Below are positions 8,244 to 16,723 of a DNA stretch of 64,000 nucleotides, one piece after another. Both the position numbers and the translations under genes were made by a program. The DNA lies in the NCBI GenBank assembly GCA_943354965.1, contig CALRDN010000003.1, positions 61,680-125,679 of the forward strand, given 5' to 3'. This DNA is from Candidatus Peribacteria bacterium (lineage in GTDB: Bacteria > Patescibacteriota > Gracilibacteria > UBA1369 > UBA12463). Every line of letters starts with the position of its first letter. Position 1 is the first letter of the stretch. Under the pieces are notes generated by a model. That model ran no database searches. It was not told where the DNA came from and saw only the letters and a program-made list of their open reading frames with translations.

Positions 8244-10652
8244 ATGCAGGATATTCTTCCATTTTCCGGAGTAACTGATGAGGAACTCGTAGGGGTCCTG
8301 CAAAAGCATAAAATCGGTCTAAGTATCGCAGAGGCTCGCCATATTCCGGAGCTTCTTGGGCGTGACCCGACGCTGACCGAGGCAATTGTCTGGGGAATTC
8401 AGGGATCGGAGCACTGCTCGTACAAGTCGAGCCGTAAGCATTTGCGTGGTTTTCCGGTGAGTGCGCCAAATGTGATCGTACCGGTGGGAGAGGATTCAGG
8501 TGTTTTTAGCTTAACAGAACTGGCTCGGCCGGATGGATCTATGGAGCGTTATGGCGTGGTCGTGGCTCATGAGAGTCATAATCACCCCTCGCAGATTGTG
8601 CCTTTTGAAGGTGCATCAACGGGCGTGGGAGGAATCGTTCGCGATATTGCCTGTATGGGTGGACGCGTCATTGGAACGATGGATAGTTTGCGATTTGGAG
8701 ATATTAGTCGAAATCAATCGAAGTGGATTGCGGGAGGCGTGGTGAGCGGAGTGAGTGGATATGGAAATCCTATTGGTGTGCCGAATGTCGGAGGTGATGT
8801 GGCATTTCATGGCGGCTATAATGAAAACTGTTTAGTAAATGTGGTGGCGATTGGAACCGTATTGGAGTCGGAAGTCATTCACTCCTATGTTCCCGATGAG
8901 GCCGCAGACAAGGGATATGAGTTTGTAGCCGTAGGTAAGCCAACGGATCGAAGTGGTATGGGTGGAGCGTCGTTTGCTTCGGCAAGTTTCGGCGCGGGAA
9001 GTGAGGAAGAAATTGAAAGTAAAAAAAGTGCGGTTCAGGAACCGAATCCGTTTCTCAAAAGGCATATTTTGGTTTCAACGTACGATCTGTTTCGTGAGTT
9101 AAAAGAAAGAGGATGGTTAGGTCGGGTTGCGTTTAAAGACTTGGGCGCGGGTGGAAATATCTGCTCGACCGTGGAATTAATTGCGAAGAAAGGTTTTGGT
9201 GCAGAGGTAGAATTAGAACAAATACATGTCGCCTATCCTGGAATTCCAGCTGCCGTTATTGCTTGTAGCGAGACGCAGGAGAGATTTATGTGGGCGTGCG
9301 ATCCGGAAATTACGGATTTCATTTTGAATCATTACAATGTGAAGTGGAACTTGCCGATGGTTTGTGAAAATGCGCGAGCCTCGAAAATTGGCCATGTGAC
9401 GCGGGGAAACTACATTTTGAAATATGAAGGAGAGGTGATGTGCGATGCAAAGGCGGAACATATTACGGAGGGATTTTTGTATGATAGACCGTTCAAGACG
9501 GCCGAGAAAAAGCTTTTGGAACCCGCTTTTGAGATGCCCGTTCGGTTGGATGAGGTGCTATTAAAGATGTTATCGAGTGAAAATATTGCCTCCCGAAAAG
9601 CGATTTATGAAAAATACGATAAGCAGGTTCAGGGCTTTGTGACTATCGAAACCGGCGAAGCGGATGCAAGTGTGATGGTGCCGTTTTTGGATCATGAGGA
9701 GTTGGGAGAGGGAAAGTATGTCGGTTTAGCTTCTAGTGTGGCCGGAAATCCGTGGTACGGAGACATCGATGCGTATTGGCAGGGCGCGAATGCGGTCGTG
9801 GGTTCGATGCGTGCGTGCGCAGCAGTGGGCGCCTACCCTCAGGCTCTTACGGATTGTTTGAATTATGGAAATCCTGAAAAACCTGATCAGATGGCGCAGT
9901 TGGTCGACGGTATTCGCGGTATCAAAGAAGCGCTCGAGGGCGTTCATTTGAAAAATCATCCTGAGTTCGCTACTCCCGTCGTCTCCGGAAATGTGAGTTT
10001 GTATAATGAAGGAGCAAGTGGTGCGATTCCCCCATCAGCTATTCTCGCCTGTTTTGGAAAAATTGATGATGCGAGAGAGGCCGTGACCATGAAATTAAAA
10101 GGTGCTGGAAATGTGTTGTATATGATCGGCGAGCGAAAAGATGAGTGTGGTGGTGGGGAGTATTATAGAATTATGGGAACGGGAGCAATTGCGGCTGGTG
10201 CCGCAACGGGGGCGAATGTCCCGCGGCCGGATTTTGCGGTGGTGGAGCATGAGATTTTTGCGATGACTGATTGCGTTGCTTCTGGATTGATAAAATCGGC
10301 GAAGGCAATTGGCATTGGTGGAGTCTTAGTCGCCGCTGCGCAGATGTGTATTGGCGGATTCCATGATGGGAAGATCGGCATAGAGATTGATTCAGGAAAG
10401 ATCACAGGCGCGTCAGGGTTGCGTCTGGATAAGAGTTTGTTCAGTGAGACAGGTGGATTTGTGGTGGAGGTGGAGTCTGCTAGTCGCGAGGCGTTCATGA
10501 AGACGTGCACTGCGCGTGGAGTGACACCTATTGAAATTGGTAGCACTTCACCCGAACAACATTTTGTCCTCAAGGGAGAAGGCGGTCTGAGCCTTTCATT
10601 AGAGCAAATCCGCAACGCGTGGACACAAGGACTACGGGAGAAATTACAGTAG
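8244..10652 (+). CDS. purL: Phosphoribosylformylglycinamidine synthase II
   Basis: Converts FGAR plus glutamine-derived ammonia and ATP to FGAM, step 4 of purine synthesis. It belongs to the short PurL class (802 residues, no C-terminal glutaminase domain), which needs PurQ and PurS; neither is in this window. Diagnostic segments: GIQGSEHCSYKSSRKHL near residue 50, VAHESHNHPSQIVPFEGA, GVGGIVRDI, and KDLGAGG in the second half; the AIR-synthase-like N and C halves are both present. ATG at 8244 directly follows a -10 box, with no ribosome binding site. The next gene on the opposite strand converges, with its stop 21 bp away. Complete and apparently functional. Confidence 0.97.
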   Translation: MQDILPFSGVTDEELVGVLQKHKIGLSIAEARHIPELLGRDPTLTEAIVWGIQGSEHCSYKSSRKHLRGFPVSAPNVIVPVGEDSGVFSLTELARPDGSMERYGVVVAHESHNHPSQIVPFEGASTGVGGIVRDIACMGGRVIGTMDSLRFGDISRNQSKWIAGGVVSGVSGYGNPIGVPNVGGDVAFHGGYNENCLVNVVAIGTVLESEVIHSYVPDEAADKGYEFVAVGKPTDRSGMGGASFASASFGAGSEEEIESKKSAVQEPNPFLKRHILVSTYDLFRELKERGWLGRVAFKDLGAGGNICSTVELIAKKGFGAEVELEQIHVAYPGIPAAVIACSETQERFMWACDPEITDFILNHYNVKWNLPMVCENARASKIGHVTRGNYILKYEGEVMCDAKAEHITEGFLYDRPFKTAEKKLLEPAFEMPVRLDEVLLKMLSSENIASRKAIYEKYDKQVQGFVTIETGEADASVMVPFLDHEELGEGKYVGLASSVAGNPWYGDIDAYWQGANAVVGSMRACAAVGAYPQALTDCLNYGNPEKPDQMAQLVDGIRGIKEALEGVHLKNHPEFATPVVSGNVSLYNEGASGAIPPSAILACFGKIDDAREAVTMKLKGAGNVLYMIGERKDECGGGEYYRIMGTGAIAAGAATGANVPRPDFAVVEHEIFAMTDCVASGLIKSAKAIGIGGVLVAAAQMCIGGFHDGKIGIEIDSGKITGASGLRLDKSLFSETGGFVVEVESASREAFMKTCTARGVTPIEIGSTSPEQHFVLKGEGGLSLSLEQIRNAWTQGLREKLQ

Positions 10653-10673
10653 AATTCTCTTTTTCGATCATTA

Positions 10674-11399
10674 TTAATTCTCGAAAACGATATGCGTTAT
10701 TTCACGCACTATACTTGCCGTGCCGACTGTAAGATCATGCACCGTGTCATCCCCATAGGCCTTGAGCACGCCTTCTTGCGTATCAATACGACGTTGGACT
10801 TCGCTCTTAGATAAGCCCTTCTTTACTACATCCCGCGCAAATCGTCGGCCATTCACAACATACGAAGGAGCATCCAGGTATATCGGTAATATTTTCTGTA
10901 AATCGCCCCCATCGCGTCCTCCTATCCTGAGTGCGTGTTCGATGGAACGGAATCCTTCGATAATAAGTATTCCTCCCTGACCAGGAATTCTATAATGTCT
11001 CGGAGTATCTATTTTTCCGCTTGCTGTTCTGTAATTCAGCTCATCAAATTCTGAAGGTTGTTCTCCATCATATAGCCTCCTGCGAGCCGCTCTTTTCGCA
11101 ATTCTTCCCGGATGATAATCAATAATTGATAACCCTGCACGTTCATCGCGTGGCTTCACGTCGTCGTCCGTTGAAACCATTTCAACATCAATTCCCAGCC
11201 GCTTAAAATGAGCGAGTATGAATTTTGCCATTGTTGTTTTTCCAATTCCAGGTCGTCCATCGATAGCAAAAATCTGAGTACCGCCGTGGTATGCTCTATC
11301 CAAAATAACCGGAAGTTGATCTCTAACAAATGTATCTAATTGGCTTGAGTGCATGAGCGTTTCCTCTGCAGTAGGGCACTCAATTCGATCTGTTATCAT
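10674..11399 (-). CDS. Uridine-kinase-like P-loop kinase
   Basis: A 241-residue P-loop NTPase. Walker A is IDGRPGIGKTTMAKF (GRPGIGKT at residues 48-55). It resembles the phosphoribulokinase/uridine kinase family, with VSTDDDVKPRD after the second strand, a DYHPGR segment and IIEGFRS (a typical lid-side motif). The C-terminal region has RRFARDVVKKGLSKSEVQRRI, basic residues that could bind substrate phosphate. The substrate cannot be told from sequence; nucleoside, sugar and pantothenate-like substrates are all possible. ATG at 11399. It stands alone between convergent purL and divergent proB. Confidence 0.75.
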   Translation of the reverse strand: MITDRIECPTAEETLMHSSQLDTFVRDQLPVILDRAYHGGTQIFAIDGRPGIGKTTMAKFILAHFKRLGIDVEMVSTDDDVKPRDERAGLSIIDYHPGRIAKRAARRRLYDGEQPSEFDELNYRTASGKIDTPRHYRIPGQGGILIIEGFRSIEHALRIGGRDGGDLQKILPIYLDAPSYVVNGRRFARDVVKKGLSKSEVQRRIDTQEGVLKAYGDDTVHDLTVGTASIVREITHIVFEN

Positions 11400-11537
11400 T
11401 ACACCATTCAGTATACTGCGATCCTATCATGAAGATTTATTTTTTACATGAAATTCATGTGAAGTTGCGTTGACTTTCGTAGTAATATTGATGAAATACT
11501 CTTGTGAATTATTTGCTCGATAACGGAGGTTATTTTT

Positions 11538-12698
11538 ATGTTATACTGCGTGCACATGACTGATATTCAAGCTAAACTCATTCGTAAAAAACCTATCAAA
11601 AAAATCGTTGTGAAGGTGGGAAGCGCGCTCCTCACGAAGGATGATAATACGCTGAATGATGCGTTTTTGGAGAGTTTTGTGGATCAGGTTGCTACCCTGC
11701 AAAAACAAGGCATTCAGGTGCTTATCGTAACATCCGGAGCAGTAGCGGCGGGAAGAAGCGAAGTGACATTGAAAAAAGAATCCAAGACCATTCCCTATCG
11801 GCAGGCGCTTTCGGCGGTGGGGCAAATTGTACTGATGGATAAATACCGAGAACTTTTTGCGAAATACAACATTTCCGTAGGTCAGGCGTTATTGACTGAT
11901 CATGATTTTCAAAACAGAGAAAGTTTTCTCACGATGCGAAATACGCTGGACCTCCTCATGCAAATGGGTGTCGTACCGATTGTAAATGAAAATGATGTGG
12001 TGACGTATGTCGGTTTCAAATTTGGAGGCAATGATCCTTTGGCGGCGAAAGTAAGTTCGATGCTCTGTGTGGATGCGATGGTCTTACTTACCGATGTAGA
12101 TGGACTCTTTACCGCTAATCCTCATGCGAATCCGAATGCGAAATTGCTCACTCAAATTGATGATGTGACCGATGAAATTAAATCCTATGCCTCGACCACA
12201 ATTTCGAAAAAATCTCTTGGTGGTATGATTACCAAAATTGAGTCGGCGGAATATGCGCTTCATTCGGGCATTTCTACGGTTATCGCAAGCGGGAATATTC
12301 AAAATATTCTAACGGATGCTGTTATGGGAAAAGCGTTTCGAGGGACGGTGATCGGGAGCGGTGGCGATGATCGATGTGGCGGACGATTGATGTGGATGCG
12401 TTCTAAGGCGAAGGATACTATTTATGTAGTGGTCGATGATGGATGCGCTCGCGCCCTTTCTAAGGGCGGCTCGCTCCTCGCCGTGGGCATCAGAGAGGTC
12501 TATGGAAACTTCGAGCGCGGTGATGTGGTCGCCATTCATGACAAATACGATGAACTGGTTGCCTTTGGCCAGATTAACTACGGCTCACGAGATGTTGATC
12601 AGATGAAGGGTCGCAAAACCGAAGAACTCATAACATTACTTCCGACGTTTGTGGAGGATGAAATTATGCACCGGGATAATATGGTGGTGGTTGGGTGA
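11538..12698 (+). CDS. proB: Glutamate 5-kinase
   Basis: First enzyme of proline synthesis: glutamate + ATP to glutamyl-5-phosphate, used by ProA (at 49888 here). N-terminal amino-acid-kinase domain (residues ~17-270): KKIVVKVGSALLT, LIVTSGAVAAGRSEV, IVPIVNENDVV, FGGNDPLAAKVSS, LLTDVDGLFTANP. C-terminal PUA domain (residues ~285-375). Two starts compete: ATG 11538, which has a good GGAGG 8 bp upstream, and ATG 11556, which lies 8 bp after a TATACT -10 box and would be leaderless as in purL. I annotate the longer form. Alone on its strand; proA and proC are about 38-41 kb away. Confidence 0.96.
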   Translation: MLYCVHMTDIQAKLIRKKPIKKIVVKVGSALLTKDDNTLNDAFLESFVDQVATLQKQGIQVLIVTSGAVAAGRSEVTLKKESKTIPYRQALSAVGQIVLMDKYRELFAKYNISVGQALLTDHDFQNRESFLTMRNTLDLLMQMGVVPIVNENDVVTYVGFKFGGNDPLAAKVSSMLCVDAMVLLTDVDGLFTANPHANPNAKLLTQIDDVTDEIKSYASTTISKKSLGGMITKIESAEYALHSGISTVIASGNIQNILTDAVMGKAFRGTVIGSGGDDRCGGRLMWMRSKAKDTIYVVVDDGCARALSKGGSLLAVGIREVYGNFERGDVVAIHDKYDELVAFGQINYGSRDVDQMKGRKTEELITLLPTFVEDEIMHRDNMVVVG

Positions 12699-12728
12699 GG
12701 ATTTTCAAAAAGGCTATTTTCTCTGCGT

Positions 12729-13208
12729 TTATTTAATGAACGGATTGCTAGCCTGAAAACGGACTTTTTCTTTCCCATCAAGCGTATTTTCTGTTTTTTC
12801 GCCAGCTGAGCCTTTCTTCTTCAGGCATTCCTGGAGGGCACGGTTCACTTCATTCTTTTGAAGAATAACAGTACTAAGCTCAGCTGCAATCGCCGGTATG
12901 CCACCTTCGTACATCGCAATTTGCATTCTCAGTTCTCGATTTTCTATCATGAGATGTGTCACCATGAGTATTGCCGACTTTTCCACCGATGTTACGGTCG
13001 CAGCTTGCTCGTCAGACGCAGTACTATCGGCATTCGGTGACGGGGTTATGACTGGCGTCGCTACAGGCTCATCTACCTCTGATGCAGCATATGATCCGGG
13101 AACACGAGGATTTCTCCCGCAACCATCTGTCATAAAACTTGTAGCGATAAGTGTGGCGACTGTTGCAAGGTGCGAGACTGATGACGATGGGCTGCTTGAT
13201 GGTTTCAT
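12729..13208 (-). CDS. Hypothetical secreted protein or lipoprotein
   Basis: 159 residues, unrecognised. The N-terminus is Ser-rich, then a hydrophobic stretch (HLATVATLIATSFM) ending at TDGC. This could be a degenerate lipobox, or just a signal anchor followed by a Cys. A Pro/Ala/Thr/Ser-rich linker follows, then a predicted helix or coiled coil (about residues 75-135) and a charged tail. It converges with proB (30 bp between stops) and is divergent from purH. Function unknown. Confidence 0.55.
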   Translation of the reverse strand: MKPSSSPSSSVSHLATVATLIATSFMTDGCGRNPRVPGSYAASEVDEPVATPVITPSPNADSTASDEQAATVTSVEKSAILMVTHLMIENRELRMQIAMYEGGIPAIAAELSTVILQKNEVNRALQECLKKKGSAGEKTENTLDGKEKVRFQASNPFIK

Positions 13209-13387
13209 GTGATAGAGATCATATTTTTAGGACTGCATTTTCTACCTAATATTTGTATATGTCAATATGCAGAGAAGTATTTAGCTTTGTATTTTGTCGT
13301 TTATCTACTATATACATAATCTCTAAATGGAAAGAAGTGGACAGGATTGTGCATTCCCTCTATACTCCGCCAGGTTTGACCGTTGAG

Positions 13388-15001
13388 ATGCCGTTAGAAG
13401 CCCCTAACCAGCCTGATATGCGAGCTTTAATCAGTGTTTCGGACAAGACAGGAGTCGTTGAATTTGCGAAGAATTTAGCTTCCGCTAAAATTCCAGGTGG
13501 GGTGCAAATTTTATCTACGGGAGGGACGGCACGAGCTTTGCGTGAAGCTGGTTTAGAGGTGACGGACGTAAGTGATGTGACCGGTTTTCCGGAGATTTTG
13601 GATGGACGGGTGAAAACGTTGCATCCAAAGGTTCATGGGGGTTTGCTCGCGGTGAGGGATAATCCTGAACATATGCGGATTTTAGGTGAGCAGGGCATTG
13701 AGCCGATTGATATGGTCGTGGTGAATTTGTATCCGTTTGAGAAGACGGTCGCGAAAGAGGATGTGGCTGAGGATGAGGCGATTGAAAATATTGATATTGG
13801 TGGGCCGTCGATGATTCGTAGCGCGGCGAAAAATTTCAAGAGCGTGACGGTGGTGGTGGATCCTTCGGATTACGAGGAGGTTCTTGCTGATATTTCGGCA
13901 GGTGGCGAGACGACACTTGCGTTACGAAAAAAATTAGCACGAAAAGCGTTTACCAAAACATTTCAATATGACGAGGCGATCGACCATTATTTCCGAAAGC
14001 AGTTAGGCGAGCCGGAATTATTAGACCTGCATTATGAAAAAGTGATGTCGCTACGATATGGAGAAAATCCGCATCAGAAAGCGGTGTTTTTCCGCAATCC
14101 GGAAAATCATGATTCCAATATTACGAATGCGCAGACGCTTCATGGTAAGCAGTTGTCATTCAATAATATTGTTGATGGTGATAGTGCATTGGAACTGGTG
14201 AAGGAATTTGAACGGCCGGCGGCGGCGATTATTAAGCATAATAATCCGTGCGGCGTTGCGACGGCCGGATTGATCGAGGAGGCCTTGGTTGCCGCGTTTG
14301 AAGTGGATACGATGTCTGCTTTTGGTGGAGTATTAGCCCTTAATCGCGAGTGCACATCGGCTGTTGCTGATTTCGTTCTTGAGAAAAAATGGTTTTTGGA
14401 AATTATTATTGCGCCATCTTTTGCCAAAGAAGCGTTGGAGAAATTAGATAAGAAAAAAGATTTACGGTTGCTGGCTACAGGACCATTAGTAAAAGATCTC
14501 CAGAGTCGTGATATCAAAAAAGTTGCTGGGGGCATCCTCGTTCAGACGAAAGATACGTATATTGTCAATGAAGGCGACCTGAAAGTAGTTACGAAAAAAG
14601 CGCCGAGCGCTGAGGAAATCCGGGCAATGCTCTTCGCCAATGTTGTCGTGAAGCATGTGCATTCGAATGCGGTGGTGTTCGCGAAAATATTAGAGAGAAA
14701 AAACGGGGACGGGATCCCTTCGACTGTTGTCGAAGTGGCAACCGGCATCGGCGCGGGTCAGATGTCTCGCGTAGACAGTGTTTTCATCGGCGCATCGAAA
14801 GGAGGAGAAAAAATTCCGGGAAGTGTGATGGCTTCCGATGCTTTCTTTCCTTTTTCTGATGCGGTAGAACAGGCGGCCAAATATGGCGTGACGGCGATTA
14901 TTCAGCCGGGTGGATCAATTCGTGACGATGAGGTTTTCAAAAAATCCGATGAACTTGGCATCAGCATGGTGACGACGGGATACCGATTCTTCAGGCACTA
15001 A
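13388..15001 (+). CDS. purH: Bifunctional AICAR transformylase/IMP cyclohydrolase
   Basis: Last two steps of IMP synthesis: AICAR + 10-formyl-THF to FAICAR, then ring closure. The N-terminal cyclohydrolase domain begins MRALISVSDKTGVVEFAK and contains STGGTARAL, DVTGFPEILDGRVKTLHPKVHGGLL. The C-terminal transformylase holds LRYGENPHQ, AAIIKHNNPCG (catalytic Lys-His), SAFGGVLALN and GQMSRVDS. The frame is open to 13253, but homology begins near ATG 13418. I chose ATG 13388, which follows a TATACT -10 box by about 21 bp; 13418 is equally possible. Both domains look intact, which makes the two purP genes downstream formally redundant for the formyl-transfer step. Confidence 0.96.
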   Translation: MPLEAPNQPDMRALISVSDKTGVVEFAKNLASAKIPGGVQILSTGGTARALREAGLEVTDVSDVTGFPEILDGRVKTLHPKVHGGLLAVRDNPEHMRILGEQGIEPIDMVVVNLYPFEKTVAKEDVAEDEAIENIDIGGPSMIRSAAKNFKSVTVVVDPSDYEEVLADISAGGETTLALRKKLARKAFTKTFQYDEAIDHYFRKQLGEPELLDLHYEKVMSLRYGENPHQKAVFFRNPENHDSNITNAQTLHGKQLSFNNIVDGDSALELVKEFERPAAAIIKHNNPCGVATAGLIEEALVAAFEVDTMSAFGGVLALNRECTSAVADFVLEKKWFLEIIIAPSFAKEALEKLDKKKDLRLLATGPLVKDLQSRDIKKVAGGILVQTKDTYIVNEGDLKVVTKKAPSAEEIRAMLFANVVVKHVHSNAVVFAKILERKNGDGIPSTVVEVATGIGAGQMSRVDSVFIGASKGGEKIPGSVMASDAFFPFSDAVEQAAKYGVTAIIQPGGSIRDDEVFKKSDELGISMVTTGYRFFRH

Positions 15002-15105
15002 GTTTTAGAACGAAGAAGGCGAAGACGGATGTGAGGCGCACTCGAGAGGTGTTCTTTTCCATGTGTTGTTTTCCCAGGCATGACTTTTATATTAGAATTG
15101 ATACG

Positions 15106-15588
15106 TTATTTTTTAGCTCGAAATACACCATCCTCACCACGGACTATTTCTTGTGTCTTTTCCATATTTCCCCTCACATCCGCCTGGATATCTCCTATTT
15201 TTTTTGTTGGATTCAATAACTCGTAATAATCATCTATTTCCTGGAGAAGAAAACTGAGGTGATTCATGTCTTTTCTTGATACCTTGAAGAAATGTGGGAT
15301 GAATGGCTCTGTAAACATTTTGCATTCCACTTTTCCATCCCTAAGCATCATAATTATCTGAATTTTTTTTATCGCTGTATTATTGGTGCATTCTTTTTCA
15401 AGTATCATGCGCTGCACCTCCACTGTTTTATTCCTTCTGCCAGCTCCTTTATTCTGTTCGCCACTTACATCGGGACTCTGGTGCCATCCTTTCTTCATCA
15501 GCTCGGCGTAAAGTCCGATAAAACTTCCGGGAAGTGTATTCGCTCCTTCCTCGGGCTGCCTACCTAGATGTTTATTCGGATCGGACAT
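15106..15588 (-). CDS. Hypothetical protein, 160 residues
   Basis: Soluble, charged protein with no signal peptide or membrane helix and no family I recognise. The N-terminal third is polar (SDPNKHLGRQPEEGAN); the centre is basic with Met and Ile (residues ~60-85); the C-terminal half looks helical (HLSFLLQEIDDYYELLN). ATG at 15588. Between purH (plus) and purP (plus), on the opposite strand to both, with its own promoter presumably in the AT-rich 15589-15690 region. Composition matches its neighbours. Confidence 0.55.
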   Translation of the reverse strand: MSDPNKHLGRQPEEGANTLPGSFIGLYAELMKKGWHQSPDVSGEQNKGAGRRNKTVEVQRMILEKECTNNTAIKKIQIIMMLRDGKVECKMFTEPFIPHFFKVSRKDMNHLSFLLQEIDDYYELLNPTKKIGDIQADVRGNMEKTQEIVRGEDGVFRAKK

Positions 15589-15645
15589 TTGTATATTTTT
15601 ATTTTTTATTAGTATACCACAGCTTTGATGAAATTACAAATTAGC

Positions 15646-15674
15646 TTTACATATAGCTATAATTTCCATATAAT
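15646..15674 (+). promoter_or_regulatory. purP promoter
   Basis: TTTACA (15646-15651), 17-bp spacer, perfect TATAAT (15669-15674). The ATG at 15689 lies 15 bp after the -10 box, predicting a leader of under 10 nt. Confidence 0.75.
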
Positions 15675-15688
15675 ACTTAAAATCACCT

Positions 15689-16714
15689 ATGACCCCTATC
15701 TCAAATTACACTATCGCGACGCTTGGCAGTCATTCTGCTCTTCAGATTCTGAAGGGGGCAAAGGATGAGGGGTTCCGCACGATTGCTATTTGTGAAAAAG
15801 GCCGAAGTGAGCCGTATACGAGCTACAGGGTAGCCGATGAAATTATTGAGATTAATAAATTCGCTGACTTCTTTACCATTGAGGATGAATTAAAAAAACG
15901 AAATGCTATTTTGATCCCTCATGGAAGTTTTGTGAGTTATATCGGTGCCGAAAAAGTGAAAGATATTACGATGATGCACTATGGCACGCGAGGAATTTTG
16001 CAGTGGGAATCTGACCGCATGAAATCAAAAGAATGGCTCGTAGATAGTGGCTTGCGAGTACCTAGAATTTTTAATACACCGGAGGAAATTGATCGACCGG
16101 CGATCGTGAAGTTTCATGGGGCGAAGGGTGGTATGGGATATTTTGTAGCCAATACGCCGGATGAATTTTATGATCGAATACGGGAATATCCCGAGGAAAA
16201 AGATTATGTGATTCAGGAGTATATTGTTGGAGTACCGGTGTACACACATTATTTCTATTCACCTATCCATGATGAACTCGAAATTATGAGTTTCGATAAA
16301 CGGTATGAATCAAATGCCGATTCGATCGGACGCATCTCGGCCAAAGATCAGCTCGATGCCAATATTCGCACCAGCTACACGATTGTAGGCAATATGCCGA
16401 TCGTGGTTCGTGAGAGCATGCTTCCGGATTTCTTTACTATGGGTAGGAATGTTGTAGAAAAATCACGTGGTTTGGAGGGCGTGGGACCTGCCGGCTTGTT
16501 TGGACCGTTCTGTCTGGAGGCAATCGTAGATCCTCAATTGAAACTTTTTGTCTTTGAAATCTCCGCTCGTATCGTGGCGGGTACAAATCCGTATGTGGAC
16601 GGCTCACCGTATACGGCACTACGATACGATGTTCCGATGTCGACCGGACGACGCGTAGCCAGGGAAATTAGAGAGGCGATTGAGATGGATAGATTGAAGG
16701 AAATCTTGGGATAA
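15689..16714 (+). CDS. purP: PurP: formate-dependent FAICAR synthetase
   Basis: ATP-grasp enzyme that makes FAICAR from AICAR, formate and ATP, best known from archaea as the alternative to the PurH transformylase. N-terminal domain (DUF1246 type): ATLGSHSALQILKGAKDEGFRTIAICEKGR. ATP-grasp/DUF1297 part: RPAIVKFHGAKGGMGYF, YVIQEYIVGVPVYTHYFYSP, GLFGPFCLE and the C-terminal FEISARIVAGTNPYVDGSPYT. Length 341, close to archaeal PurP. A second, longer homologue lies at 20214. Own strong promoter. The presence beside a full-length PurH is the unusual point; whether it makes FAICAR here or has a related ligase role cannot be decided from sequence. Confidence 0.9.
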   Translation: MTPISNYTIATLGSHSALQILKGAKDEGFRTIAICEKGRSEPYTSYRVADEIIEINKFADFFTIEDELKKRNAILIPHGSFVSYIGAEKVKDITMMHYGTRGILQWESDRMKSKEWLVDSGLRVPRIFNTPEEIDRPAIVKFHGAKGGMGYFVANTPDEFYDRIREYPEEKDYVIQEYIVGVPVYTHYFYSPIHDELEIMSFDKRYESNADSIGRISAKDQLDANIRTSYTIVGNMPIVVRESMLPDFFTMGRNVVEKSRGLEGVGPAGLFGPFCLEAIVDPQLKLFVFEISARIVAGTNPYVDGSPYTALRYDVPMSTGRRVAREIREAIEMDRLKEILG

Positions 16715-16723
16715 TAGATGCTC

